This document shows positions 10,291 to 21,469 of a stretch of 64,000 nt of DNA, piece after piece; the first letter of the stretch is position 1; every line of letters starts with the position of its first letter. The position numbers and the translations under genes were made by a program. The stretch is from Cricetomys ansorgei (taxonomy: Eukaryota > Chordata > Mammalia > Rodentia > Nesomyidae): positions 8,160,001 through 8,224,000 of the forward strand of contig JAMJFZ010001258.1 of assembly GCA_026225945.1 (NCBI GenBank). The letters run 5' to 3'. The notes beneath the pieces are model-generated. The model had not been told where the DNA came from and searched no databases. It saw nothing but the letters and a program-made list of their open reading frames with translations.

Positions 10291-11065
10291 GAAAGAAAGA
10301 AAACAAAAAATACCACTGCCCAGCTTGGCAGGAGATCACAAGAATAGTTGATGAAAAAGCACCTGAACTGAACGCCACCTTTCACTGAATTTCCTGCAGG
10401 GCTTGCTAATGATTGGAATGTCAGTGATTATGAATAGGGATGTTCTTCATGCAGGTCCAGAAGCTAATCACAACTTATCTTACAGTATTTTTACCTCCCT
10501 TAGCAGCCTTGGTGTCTCAGCCAACCTTCTTGTGATTAGTAGGCAAAACCTTAAAGAATATGTTAACAGACCACTAGATCCCACCACCCAAAAGGCTAAG
10601 TGTGTTGTCAGACAGCATCGGAGGTCAATGGTGAAGATTCCCCCCTCCTTGTGTTTCCACTAATATATTTAGGAGGTTCCTTAATGTATGACTTTCTTTG
10701 TTTTGATGCCATAAAACTTTATCACACTGTTATCATAACAGAGTATCAGAACAGGATTTAGAGTAACGTTGGATTCCCGGGTCATGCTCACTCATGTTTG
10801 GTCTCCGTGTAAACCGTCTCTTATCCCCTTTGAGATGAGAGTTACAGTTTTCTGTTGACAGCCATAACTACCCAAAGATAAAAAAATGCTTATTCTCTTT
10901 TATCCAGCATTTCTTTGTTAAGGAATGTTTCCTGAAAAATAGTCACTGAGGTGCACAGACGTATATAAACAGAGATACTATCAGGAAGCACATGAAATTT
11001 AATAACAGGACTCGACTGAGCAAGTTCGAGAAATAAGGCAGCTGTGAAGGTCCCGCTTTAAGAGA
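10291..11065. other. Single-copy DNA, nothing recognised
   Basis: No repeat or gene identified. The frame at 10403-10663 has no domain that I recognise. Confidence 0.4.
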
Positions 11066-11069
11066 ATGT

Positions 11070-11305
11070 GTGATAGCATGAAAAAATATTTATAATGCAT
11101 TGAATGAAAAGGCAGCTTATAAAACAATAGATATAGAACATGCCCCAGATTTGTAAAATACGGATAAATGAACAGGCACAAAGTTACAAAAGAACTGTAA
11201 AGGTTAACAGCAGGATGTTATTAGGTTTTCTCTTTAGTACGAGGGATTAAGAAGTAACTTTAACTTTATTTTTCCTTTTCTACATTTAAATGTCTCCACT
11301 GAGGT
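11070..11305 (+). repeat. Ancient mammal-wide repeat, class not assigned
   Basis: The run GAAAAGGCAGCTTATAAAAC, ATAGAACATGCCCCAGATTTG, GTTAACAGCAGGATGTTATTAG, TAACTTTATTTTTCCTTTTC and CATTTAAATGTCTCC follows a widespread mammalian repeat tail (GCAGCATATAAAACAGTATG ... CCATTTTTGTAAAA ... GTTAACAGTGG ... TTTTTATTTTCTTC). I do not recall its formal name. Confidence 0.45.
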
Positions 11306-12255
11306 ATCTTAACATATTTACACCATACGAGTTACTCAGACACTGCTTCTAATTCAGCTGTTTCCTTCTTTAACCGTGGACGTGCTCAACCCTGAACTGG
11401 GGTAAAGCGAATTACCCTCTTTATTTAATCCTTCCACGGTCTTCAGACTTAAAATGTGGATTCATCTGGGACATTCTCATGCTTCAGCGATATCAGCCTG
11501 CATGGAAAGAGATGCAGTCACAGGTAGTTGGTTATTAGCTGTAACAACCCTGAGTAGTCTATGAGAGAGCCTGTGGATCTGTGCTATCACCGACTTTCCC
11601 TGACACGTAAGATGATGCGCATCTCTTACCACAGACTAGAACATACTTTGTTGCTGTATTCTGCCTACTCCTTTGCAAGTCTTCCCATGCGCAGTGCTGA
11701 GCAGGCAAACTGAGGGTTGCCCCACCTTGCCTGGGACCCCTTCAGCAGCTGCTTCCTTTATAAACACGTGACTTTCCCTCCTATGATGACTTTTAGAGCT
11801 ATAGGTCATTCAGCATCACCAGAGAGATGCAGTTCAGCTGGCTATGAATCAGAATCTGGGTTATGTTTGTTTAGAACAGGTCTTGGTGTCCTAGATTCAG
11901 GAATTCTCCAGAATTTTCCTCCTCAACCGCTGTCTACTTTATACACAGTTTGTTGATTGCATATGCTTTTCTATATTTACTAAATTCACTAATTTCATTT
12001 ACATTTCTAACCTTAGAACCAATTTTTACAATTATAGTGCTTGCTTCCTTTATTGGTTGCTATATCACCCTTCTGCTGAGGAATGTTTTCTTAACACATA
12101 TTCCATATGTTTGATTAATTTTCCATTCTTTTCTCATTAAAAAGTCTCCATGGCTACTAAACAAGGCAGAAAAGATTACTTCCACCAACTATTTCACAAA
12201 AGAATACATTAAGCAAGTCTGAAGTAACTTTCCCCACATGGAACAGGCATTCTAA
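11306..12255. other. Single-copy DNA, nothing recognised
   Basis: No coding exon or recognisable repeat. The frame at 11717-11956 has no identifiable domain. Confidence 0.4.
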
Positions 12256-12256
12256 T

Positions 12257-12372
12257 CCGGGCATCCTGAACATATCTGAAATCCCAGCTACGCAAAAAGC
12301 TGAGGCAGGAGGAAAGTTAAGTCTGAGGCCAGCCTGGGCTACATAGCATGACCATGTCTAACACACAAATAC
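12257..12372 (+). mobile_element. Old B1-family SINE, sense
   Basis: CCGGGCATCCTGAACATAT, TGAAATCCCAGCTACGC, GCTGAGGCAGGAGGAAAG, TGAGGCCAGCCTGGGCTACAT and CATGTCTAACACACAAA follow the B1 layout with heavy divergence. It appears to be an early B1/proto-B1 copy. Confidence 0.7.
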
Positions 12373-12930
12373 CCAAGAATAGCAGAAGCATTGGATGGAG
12401 TTGGGAAGAACAATTTGAAGAAGTTTAATTCTTTACATTATTGACCAACTGAGTGATCGCTGTCTGAGAGGAACTTGGACCTCATCCCGTACGACTGCTC
12501 CTCGGAGAATTTAGGGAACAGTATTTAGGGTCTCAAGAATATCCGCAGCAGGGCTTAGGTGAAGGGATCCCTGAGCAAGAGAGTTCCGGAACCTGGCGAT
12601 TTTCCAGTTGCACTGGAGTGAACGTTCAAATCACCTCATCCATTTTCCTCCTGCTGGCATGCGAGCAGATTTTGTCACTGCAGACAGCAGTCCTAAGCCA
12701 AGGTAGAAGATGACAAGATTTTAGCTTACATTAAGAAAATTTTTTTTGCAGTTAAATTTCCCAGAGATCTAACAAATCAATTCATCCTTAGAAAGATTTC
12801 TTAAGGAACTGTTGCAAACATGTCAAAGCTAATTGAAAGATGATAGGTGGGGATTGCACTAATGATCTCCAAGTTCCTTCTCAAACTGCACATTTGAAAT
12901 ATTTCAGAGAAATGGTGCCTTCCTGCCCTT
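12373..12930. other. Single-copy DNA, nothing recognised
   Basis: No gene or repeat identified between the old B1 and the antisense B3. Confidence 0.4.
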
Positions 12931-12934
12931 CTCT

Positions 12935-13024
12935 TTTTTAAAAATTTATTTTATTTTTATTTTTTGTGTGTGTGTCTTTCTCTGTGTGTGTGTGTGTATG
13001 TGTATGCATCTCTCTCGCCCTGTG

Positions 13025-13088
<64 letters not shown>

Positions 13089-13093
13089 GTGGT

Positions 13094-13134
<41 letters not shown>

Positions 13135-13290
13135 TACTCTGGTGCTTGTAAAGGCCAGAAAAGAGTGTCAGCTTCCCTCTGAGCTGTAGTTACAGGTGGT
13201 TTGAATTGTCTGATGTGTGTTCTGAAAACTGAATTCAAGTCCTCTAAGAGCAGCAAGTACTCTTAACTGCCAAGTCATCTCTCCAGCCCC
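12935..13290 (-). mobile_element. B3 (B2-superfamily) SINE, antisense, with expanded dinucleotide tract
   Basis: The plus strand shows the A-rich 3' tail as TTTATTTTATTTTTATTTTT, a long TG/TC tract, then GGTGCTTGTAAAGGCCAGAA, GAGCTGTAGTTACAGGTGG, TGAAAACTGAATTCAAGTCC, GAGCAGCAAGTACTCTTAAC and CCAAGTCATCTCTCCAGCCCC. These are the reverse complement of the B3 body and its tRNA-like head (GGGGCTGGAGAGATGGCTC). Frames across the TG tract are artefacts. Confidence 0.88.
12964..13132. repeat. (TG)n(TC)n(TG)n compound microsatellite
   Basis: Alternating TG and TC blocks with two TATGCATCTCTC junctions, at about 13003 and 13056. A TG-CATCTC unit therefore seems to have been duplicated within the tract. 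Confidence 0.93.
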
Positions 13291-14455
13291 CTTACCTTCT
13301 TGAACTCAATGAATGGATGGAGGTTGGGGGAAGTAGGTGTGAGTTACTATTACTGATGTGACACTCGAATGAATATTTTCTGTACCTCAAGGAGTATGTA
13401 TGTATTCTAGAAATAGGGTAGTACTGGAACTATAGGAAATGCTAGACTCTAAATCATGAAGCCTTAATCTTTCCGCCACAGGGGAGTTGCTGCATCCATG
13501 AATTGTTGCAATGAGAATTGACTTCCTCTAGGATTATAGATACCCACTAGTCTTTACAAAATGTAATATTTAAACACATAAATAATTTTATATATGCAAA
13601 TTTTATACAAAGTATCCCAAAAGTAACTCTAATATATAATTATTAAGGCCGTTTCCCCAAATCTAAGTCTTTTAAGGAGGAACAAGACCACCTTTCCCAT
13701 CACACGTGGTTGGCCGGTAGTTTCTAACCCCTTAGAAATGCTGTGTTCTTTCTTTGTGATGTCTGCAGTTGACAAACAAATTGATAGCTTTATGTTTTGA
13801 ATAATCGTGTGCTCCCTTTTGATAGTTTCAGCTACCCATTGTTGGCTTACAACCTGATGTTTCGCTACCTCTACAAAAGTAACAAACCATTTGTGTAACC
13901 CATACAGAGTAACAGCAGAATAGTTATAGACAGGAAATCTCTCAAGCGACTGGCATGTTACCAACGGCATACATGAAGAACGTAAATGAGTCTGAAAATT
14001 CTTAAGGGAGAGGAAAAGTGATTTATATATATCACGGTTGTTCAATATCAGATACAGCAACAGAGTCACATGACAAGTCACTGCTGATGCTCTGAGCACC
14101 CACTGCCCACTTACTGCTTGTCTTCTCCAGCAAAAGGCGCTCAGCACCCCATCCATCACAGGAAGCAGGTAGGCCTAACGGACTGCACAGCGTATGGCCT
14201 GTTGACTCATTTAATCACCCAGGGCAGGAAGCTCTTGAAGTGCGAGAACACATGATTCCTTTGTGAGACCGGAGGCCCCTCTGCATTTAAACTAAACACT
14301 CTTAGAGAGCCACAGTGGCATTCATGAAAAACAGCAAGAGACTTTCAAAACTGAGCCTTACCCATTTGTGGGCGCTGGGAATATAACAAAAACCTACGGT
14401 ATCTTTCTTCAGCATCCTTGAATATTCTGTAGCTATCTGCATCGTTTTTGATCAC
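13291..14455. other. Single-copy DNA; one 176-codon open frame, probably chance
   Basis: A minus-strand ATG frame at 14159-13629 has 176 codons with no repeat and no low-complexity content. I see no catalytic motif, signal peptide or transmembrane pattern in it. With 64 kb and six frames, about one open stretch of this length is expected by chance, so I do not call it a gene. Confidence 0.4.
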
Positions 14456-14459
14456 AAGG

Positions 14460-14675
14460 AGACAGCAGCATGGTTAAATATTAATTGTAGAAATCCACTG
14501 TCTTGTTTAGAGTTCAAATCTCTCATGTCATAGCTGTCTAGTGTTGGCAATTATTTACCCTTTAGACGCCAGTGAATGAGAATTATTAATGTAACAGAAA
14601 CATGAGATTGTTTTGTGCCCATTAAATGAGATATTTTGTGTCTTATGGTGGGCTAGTTAGCGCTTAATCACCAGC
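14460..14675 (+). repeat. MIR SINE, sense, diverged
   Basis: CAGCATGGTTAAATATTAATTG, TTTAGAGTTCAAATCTCTCATG, CATAGCTGTCTAGTGTTGGCAA, TTATTTACCCTTTAGACGCC and CCATTAAATGAGATATTTTG follow the MIR order (tRNA-like head, CTAGCTGTGTGACCTTGGGCAA, ATTAAATGAGATAATA). Confidence 0.6.
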
Positions 14676-17240
14676 TCTTGGCGCATGGGAAGGTCTGCAT
14701 TCCTAAGTTCCATGTTGCAAAGATTCCTCCTGAGCCATTCCAAGCTGGGAAGATGTGTGTAGGATCAGCTCTCTGACCACAGCATACCACTGATGAAAAT
14801 GGCTTTCAATCCTACCTGAGGGACTCAAATGTTGTTTTTAATTATTATCATATATTTTAAAATCTCAAAATGGCTTTTATTATTCAGATTCACTAAAGAG
14901 TTTGACACCTCCTCTCAACACCCTCCCTTCTAAAGTTTTGGAAGAAAAAAAGAATAGCTTGAATGATGACAATGGCAATTAAAAAAAATTAAACAGCCAA
15001 ACCTAAGCTCTGTTTCTGTGTCCTTTGTTTAAGAGAAAAAGCCTGTGATTAGAGAATGTATATTTTAAGTCATGCTGGAGTTCACAGAGCTTATGTCAGT
15101 CAATCTCAGCTGTTCTGCTTGTGAAGTAGGGGAAGTAATGTGTGCTTTGCTTCTCTGCTGGAAAAATTCGAATATTACAATAAAATCTTACGAGGAAGTT
15201 TCCAGTAAACTGCTTTATTTTCAGAATCACTGACTTGGTAATCCTGTGTCCTGAAATAAATAATTGCAAGGAAGCAGGAAACCTTTTCAAAAACCAAGCA
15301 ATTAGAAAGAACAGAACTGTACATTATTGGTTTCTGTTTTAGGTAACTTATCTTAGGTAAATGCGATTGGATGTTGTGTTAGTGTAAATGAGTTTTATTC
15401 CAGTCTACACGAATGCTATGCTAATATTATGTTAATGTTAATATAATATTAACTTTGCCATAGGAAATTATTATCTCCATGAATGAAGAAATTGTATTTC
15501 TCTAGGAGAAAAATTTCATGACATTAAATGGCAAAAGTCACTGAACTGCATTATATTACAAATACAATAATGTAGTATGTGATGTACTTAGAAGCATGGG
15601 AAAGAAATGCAAAAACGATTAAAGCTCTGGTGTTAGCCATAGATTTTATATTATAAAAGTCATGAATAAAAATCAAATTTTAGGAGTGCATTATGAAAAT
15701 AGTTACAGGGTAATATGATATTAATGGAAATCCAATAAAAAGAGAGACATAAGCCCAGAATTCTTTCTTTTCAAATGCCCCCCCATACATATTGTTTTCC
15801 AGATCAGGCTTAGTTAATTGAGCAGCTACCGTACAGAACTGTTACCCGAACATGGAAGGTTTGACAGAGAACTGAAAGGGAGAACGTATTTGTAATTTGA
15901 GCTGATAGTGGCTCTTCTCTTCTGGGCAAAACATACATCAAATTTGGAGCCATGCATTCCTGTACCAGTAGAGCAAACAGCAGAAGCTTCTCATAGAAGT
16001 CAAACTTGCTTCCAGTCCTGGCCCACAGGACTGTGGTCAGATGGCTTACTTGGGCTTCCGTCTTCCTTGATGTTTAGTTTGGATTGTTCTTATCCTTGGT
16101 CTCACTTGCCTGGATTATGGATCATGTCTGTTAAACTTCCTGTAAGACTTCTCTGTTTAGAACTCCCTGGAAGCTCAATCTCATGAGCACCATGTGAAAT
16201 ACATCTCAATGTTATTAAAGGCTGTTTCATTAATGGCTACGTGCAATTCTAACCAAATATCTCTTCCTTCTTGCCTGAATCACCACTGAGTGTACGGCGG
16301 GAGGAACCTTAGAGAACACTGGACAGAAGCCTGGAATGTGCAGTTAAAAGGAAGAGCAGCTCCAGTGACCAACAGACAGTGACTGGCCTCTGCAACTATC
16401 AGCACCCTTCAATTCAGAGTTTGCAAACTTGAAACCACACGGGGCAATCCGATGGCATCAGGGATGGTGAAACACTAATTCTGGAAAGATTAGGGCAGCA
16501 CCTCAAGATACCATTCTGCAAAGACCTTGTGGATTAACACAGCGACACACAGGACACTGGAGGCTGCCAGTCTGCCTTAATTTGTGCATATTTCAAGCAC
16601 GGTACAGAGAAGAAAAGATGCCGATGTTGTAATATGCACATGTCCCTCTGAGAGACTGCCCACCTGTCTGCCCTGCTTTCTCTTCCCTTGCTCAAGTTGG
16701 CCTCACAGATTGCTCCGCTGATCTCCTAAGACCAACCTGAGCTTTAGCCAGAAAAGATGAAGAAACTCCCCACTGCTGTGATGCATAATGGTTGTTTTCA
16801 CATTGTGTCTAGTGCCCCTGTCCACTCAAGAGTCATCCAGTCACCCAAGCATCTAAACTAACATTGACACCCCACCTTCATTTTGTTTCTGGGATGTGAC
16901 GTTCACATTAATTCTCATTCAAAAGTAAAAGCCAGGCTACACATCCAGAATTTATGCACAGTACACCACCTCCACCCCTTTGGTGATTCATATCAATTCA
17001 AACGCTCTGGGACAAACATGGCTTTTCTCTAACAGTAGTACGTAAGCTGAAAGGCTCCTATTTTGTTGCAGAGAATATTTTATTTTTTTTTATGATTAGA
17101 CGAACCAATCTTAAGATCTTATTCAAATCTGTGGTCAATCTCCTGGATATAATTTTGATGTTTTAGTATATACTCGGCAGGACTGAGGATGATTTTGTAT
17201 CTGCTTTCTGTCAATGCATCAATAAAAAACAGTGGTTATA
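14676..17240. other. Single-copy DNA, about 2.5 kb without recognised features
   Basis: No rodent SINE, L1 or LTR that I can name, which is unusual for this window. AT-rich in 14800-15760, more GC-balanced in 15900-17040. A short inverted repeat GTTAATATAATATTAAC lies near 15437-15453. The frame at 15908-16186 has no recognisable domain. It may hold ancient repeats below my recognition threshold. Confidence 0.4.
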
Positions 17241-17244
17241 TGCG

Positions 17245-17350
17245 TTAGGAATCCACCTACTGTGTGCTCAGTGCTACACTGAATAAGGTATGAGGGTAAA
17301 TATAAGGGCACAGTTTCCATCTTCAGTGAATTTATAACTTGGATGTGGAC
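17245..17350 (-). repeat. L2-type mammal-wide repeat relic
   Basis: ATCCACCTACTGTGTGCTCAG, TGCTACACTGAATAAGG, CACAGTTTCCATCTTCAGTG and AATTTATAACTTGGATG follow the common relic pattern GAGCACCTACTATGTGCCAG ... GTCCCTGCCCTCAAGGAGCTTAC. Strand assignment is tentative. Confidence 0.45.
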
Positions 17351-17479
17351 ACACAGTTGCATGTGCAGACCCTTAACTACAGTCAAGAAACAAGAGTAGG
17401 GGACACCAGTTGCCGTCTACAGAGCGACTTAACTATTAGGTCCATTTACATAAGTCCATTACCTCATTGTGTCATGACT

Positions 17480-17610
17480 CTTAAAGCTGCCAGTCACTCC
17501 TCTCATTTTACATACTGTAAACTGAGATTCATAGACCTTGGTCCAAAGACGTGTGTTGAGCAGAATGGTGGAGTCAAGGATGTCTGGCTCCAAAATGGCT
17601 TCTCATCCTG
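17480..17610 (-). repeat. MIR SINE, antisense
   Basis: CTCATTTTACATACTGTAAAC, TGAGATTCATAGACC, TTGGTCCAAAGACG and GAGTCAAGGATGTCTGGCTCC match the antisense MIR core and 5' region (ATTTTACAGATGAGGAAACTGAGG ... CCAAGGTCACACAG ... GTCTGACTCC). Confidence 0.6.
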
Positions 17611-17619
17611 TTTGTTTCA

Positions 17620-18845
17620 GTTAATTGACTTTCTTTAAAAGAATACAGATCCCTGGGCCGTGCTCACCGAGGTTCTGTTCACGCGAGGTCCAGACATGGA
17701 TGCTGCTATGCACATAAATGCTGAAGATGTATGTGACCACTGGAGTTTCGTGTCTGAACAACAAGGTTGTGGATGGAGTCTGTAACAATCACATGTTGCT
17801 GATTGCTGTCCTACCGCACAATTTTGCCCTTCTTATCACAGCAGAGCATCACAGCATCCAGGGGTGTGATGTCAAGGCATCTTATTCACCCATGAGAATA
17901 CTGAGGTCCAAGCAATGAAGTGCCTGACTGAGCCTCCCCAGGCTGGCTAGTGACCCCATTCGGTGCTCCCCATTTAGTGCTCCCCATTCAGTGCTGATCT
18001 CATTGGAGTCTTGAGTTGCTCCCACTGTGCTGGAACTTTGTGGCACCAGTACAAACTGAGTGATGAGATCAATCATTGAAGAAGCTACTAATTGCACGAG
18101 GTGAAGGATGTGGCTCTATTAAAAACAATCAGCACTCTTGCAAGCACTTCTTAAGCTTCTAAGACAGATGCAGCTAAGCCTGTATTATCATAATCTTCCC
18201 TCTAAATAAATTATTCAAACTAGGCCATGCATGCTCAGGAGCTTATAAAATGCAGATAAACACATCCCCCAACCCCAACTTGCTGTAGGCATTGCTCTTC
18301 TCTACTCCAAATACAATGGTTGGAAATACTTCAGATCGTGACCAGGTGATGGCACCTGAATGTCCACTGAAGCACAGGCAAAGCAGTGAATTCGTAGCCT
18401 TTGGCAAAACTACCTCCTGTGGCCTGTACTCCCAGAATTGGAGTTGTTATAGAATAATTAATTTGAGGGAGGCAGCAACATGAAGCTTCTACAGCAGAGA
18501 AAGGAGTTGAAATACCAGATGGTGTTATCAATGAGTAGCAGATGCTTGCCGGCGAGCTGGGATCTGTGTTTTTAACTCCCAGAGTAAAGCGATTTTCTAA
18601 AATAAAGTGGAGCCCAGTGTTCTGAGTCCCCTTTGAAGAATAGCTGCGCGTGGTGGTGCTCAGTGAGTGGGAGATTCAGCTCATTTCATGCGAGTGGAAC
18701 TGCTATAGCCACCCTTGAGCTCTGTGGCAGGTTATTTTATTTTTCAAGAGAAACTTTAAGGACAATGAAACCTATGGAAGTCTGAGAAGCTCAAGAGTTG
18801 GTAACTGAAAAATAAAGACAGAAAGAGAAAATTCGAGCATGCATC
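17620..18845. other. Single-copy DNA, nothing firmly recognised
   Basis: A tandem-like CATTCGGTGCTCCCCATTTAG / TGCTCCCCATTCAGTGC duplication lies at about 17957-17995. No gene is supported. Opposed short frames at 17718-18097 and 18292-18531 look like chance. Confidence 0.4.
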
Positions 18846-18849
18846 ATCT

Positions 18850-18947
18850 GGGCAGGAGAGATGGCTCAGCAGTATTGTTTGTCACATAAGCCCAGTAACC
18901 CGAGTTTGAATCACCAGAACCCACATAAAAGCCAGACACAGTAGTGT

Positions 18948-18986
<39 letters not shown>

Positions 18987-19089
18987 AGAGAGAGAGAGAG
19001 ATGCTCTGATGCTTGTGATCAGATAGCCTGAAATATATAGCAGTGAGCAACAGAAACCCTGTTTCAAACAAGGTGAAAGGTGAGGACTG
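18850..19089 (+). mobile_element. B4 SINE, 5' part (split by insertion)
   Basis: An ID-type head (GGGCAGGAGAGATGGCTCAG, CGAGTTTGAATCACCAGAACC) is followed by a B1-derived body remnant, GCAACAGAAACCCTGTTTC, and the B4 linker AAGGTGAAAGGTGAGGACTG. A (TG)n(GA)n tract (18949-19002) replaces part of the body. The expected next B4 sequence (GAAGTTGTCCTCTGC...) is found about 1 kb downstream at 20107. Confidence 0.82.
18949..19002. repeat. (TG)n(GA)n compound microsatellite inside B4
   Basis: About 36 bp of TG followed by about 15 bp of GA, located within the B4 body. Confidence 0.93.
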
Positions 19090-20093
19090 CAGAGGAATAT
19101 TTAAACTTTTATTCCAGAACATGGTAGCTCTGGGAAAGGATCACATTCGAGGCCTGTGTGATCTGCCTGGAATGCAGCACACTCCTTTCAGTAATCCCAA
19201 TCCAGAAGGAAGTAGTGGCACATGCCTTTGACCCCAGCTCTCAGGATGTAAAAGGAAGCAGTCAGTTCAGAAACAGGTCACAGTTCAGAGTTCACAGTCA
19301 GTTCAGAGTTAAGAGAGAAGCATTAAAGATTGAGAGAATGGAAGGAAATTGAGTCAGAGCAAGTTAGTCAACTGAGAAGTGGAAAGTCAGAGGCAAAGTG
19401 AAGTACAGAGTGAGTCCATGCCCAAGTCTAAAAGTGAATCAAAGTGAAGACTTGGTAGAGTGACGACTGAGATGAATCAGAGTGAAGAGCAGGCAAAGTG
19501 ACAAATCAGAGGAAGAGTTGCAGAATGAGTCAGAGTGAGGACCCGCCCAACTCTCACTATCTAAAAGCAGGCTTTCAGCTCAGAGAGAGAGGCAGTATGC
19601 TAAGAATCAGTCAAATAAGACACAGAGGCAGTTCAGCAGAAGGAGTCAGTGTCAGATGGGAAGAGTGAGTTTGGGAGTGTCAGCTAACAGCAAGAGTCAG
19701 TTTGAAGCCTAGCAAAGCAGTTCAGTCAGAGAAGTTGCAGGACTCAGCCAGAGTCAGAAAAGTTCAGTCAGAAACAGTCAGCTGGCTCAGAAGATCAGTT
19801 TGAACCACTGATCTTTGCTTGGAGATGAGTTTGAGTCAGCAAGTGATTGAATCAGCTAACTAGAAGAGTCAATTGAGTTCAGTACAGCTCTGGGTTCAGA
19901 AGGAGCTAGTCAGAATGAGTCAGTCAGCAGTAAGTCTCAGAGGCTGAAACATTCTAGGTTTAGGTTCACTGATTAGATTGTGCGGAGGCTGAAACCCTCT
20001 AGGACCTTGGAGTGAATTACCAAAGAATAAACTGTATTCTGCCATAAACCCAGGAGAATAATTAATAAATCAACACTCAGATTTATGTCTACA
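19090..20093 (+). mobile_element. ~1-kb GTCAG-rich inserted element in B4
   Basis: The insert is bounded by a perfect 8-bp duplication GAGGACTG (19082-19089 and 20094-20101). Its start carries a B1-like fragment (AGTAGTGGCACATGCC, about 19212-19228). The bulk (19255-19945) is an irregular array of GTCAG/TTCAG/AGTCAG words, at least 15 GTCAG. A distinct 3' part (TCAGAGGCTGAAAC repeated as GGAGGCTGAAACCC, then AAAGAATAAACTGTATTCTG, CCATAAACCCAGGAG) ends ATTTATGTCTACA. It may be an RMER1-like rodent composite repeat, which I recall only loosely. No open frame. Confidence 0.6.
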
Positions 20094-20134
20094 GAGGACT
20101 GGTACTGAAGTTGTCCTCTGCATGCATGTGCGTG

Positions 20135-20190
<56 letters not shown>

Positions 20191-20200
20191 AACATCATAC
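20094..20200 (+). mobile_element. B4 SINE, 3' part
   Basis: GAGGACTGGTACTGAAGTTGTC and CTCTGCATGCATGTGCGTGC, followed by (CA)n (20137-20187), is the terminal part of B4. It resumes the element interrupted at 19089. Confidence 0.8.
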
Positions 20201-20644
20201 ATACATACCCATCAAAACATATGCATATGAAGCTGTATCATTTGTTAAAATAATAATGTTGTCTATAACTAAAAAGATAGTCAACCAAATATGAGGAGGC
20301 AAGCATCACTCTTTTAATTCTTCAAAACACACTTTTAATTCTTCAAAAAGGTATGTCTACTGCTAGTACTTTGTGAAAGATTATTGGCTTCATCTACATG
20401 TCATTTGCATATCATTTATACAGGGGACTAGAATTTCTGTCCTGCAGCCATCAGAGCTGACTTTAAATCTCGCAGGAGCTTAGTGATACACACAGGCCAT
20501 TTTGATTCAAATAACAAGTATTAAGTGAATAAAACAGGACATGACTGAATGTAAGAAAGTATTGGATCCACGGGCCTTGGGAAGCAGGCAAGACAATCTC
20601 CGTTTTCTGAATGAATTGAACGTGACCATTGTACAGCTTGGAAA

Positions 20645-20655
20645 AATCTCCCCTT

Positions 20656-20703
<48 letters not shown>

Positions 20704-20722
20704 TTTTCTCTCTCTCTTTCTG
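20645..20722. repeat. (CT)n polypyrimidine tract
   Basis: About 75 bp of CT dinucleotides with TTT interruptions. Confidence 0.95.
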
Positions 20723-20757
20723 AACTAAGGGTCTAGCATGCTTAAACACAGAAAAAT

Positions 20758-20850
20758 GTGAGTTGGGATATAGCTCAGCAGTTGGTAGTTTGCCTGGCTT
20801 ATTCCAGGCTCTTAACTTGATTCCCAGGACAGGCAAAACAAAACAACACA
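20758..20850 (+). mobile_element. ID-type SINE (tRNA-derived), sense
   Basis: GAGTTGGGATATAGCTCAGCAG resembles the ID 5' end and A box, and CTTAACTTGATTCCCAGGAC resembles its B box. The tail is A-rich (AAAACAAAACAACACA). Diverged copy. Confidence 0.7.
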
Positions 20851-20859
20851 TATCTACAA

Positions 20860-21290
20860 CAGTGGTAGAGATGGAGACTCATTGTACTATTGAATACGCA
20901 TTATGCTAGAATGTAATGCATTCCACAGGCATTCACTTAGAGGCTTCAAACATAGAAACCTCACCCCTTTGTATTATTTAGCATATTGACATGTCTTCTT
21001 ACCATAACCAGTAGCTGGCTATCCAGCAGGAGGCTTTGACAGCACCCTTTGGAATTCATAGCTCATTCCTGATGCACTTGGCAATTGCATATCTGCATTA
21101 GATAATTGCATTTATATAGAAAAGAAAGAATTTTTTTTATATCTTTACAATAGCAAGTATTTTTGTAGCTTGGGGAAGGGAATTCATCTCCCTCAGGCTC
21201 TTTCTAACAGGAATGGGAGATAGGATTGTTATTCTTCTTGATATCTACCTATTTATTTATTATACATAATGATTTTTTGTTATTATATTT
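20860..21290. other. Single-copy DNA, nothing recognised
   Basis: AT-rich, with no gene or repeat identified. Confidence 0.4.
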
Positions 21291-21294
21291 TTAT

Positions 21295-21460
21295 TATTTA
21301 AAGCAATTTTTAAAATTCAAATATACTTTGTCATAGTCTTTCCCTCTGCCAAGTCCTTCCTGAGTCTCTTCCCCTCCCTACCCACCCAACTTCAACTTCC
21401 TTCCAACAAAAAATGAGCCAAAATCCAGTACAACAATGAAACCAACAAAACAAAACAGTA
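21295..21460 (-). mobile_element. Rodent L1 3' end, antisense
   Basis: ATACTTTGTCATAGTCTTTCCC, CTGCCAAGTCCTTCCTGAGTC, CCCTCCCTACCCACCCAAC and the following AACAAAAAATGAGCC/AACAAAACAAAAC match the antisense rodent L1 terminal 3' UTR (CCCTCCCCCAACTCCTCCCAG ... CCACCCAA). Confidence 0.6.
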
Positions 21461-21469
21461 CTCAAAGTC

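Noticed and set aside
12957..13256. Cys/Val- or His/Thr-rich frames across TG tracts (also 37512-38206, 18844-19122, 59437-59851)
   Set aside because: Dinucleotide microsatellites inside SINE tails. Low-complexity artefacts on both strands.
13629..14159. 176-codon minus-strand open frame
   Set aside because: No recognised domain. About one open stretch of this length is expected by chance in 64 kb over six frames.
18640..18725. B1-like GCGCGTGGTGGTGCTCAGTG
   Set aside because: Only the first 20 bases resemble a SINE start and the rest does not follow the B1 order.
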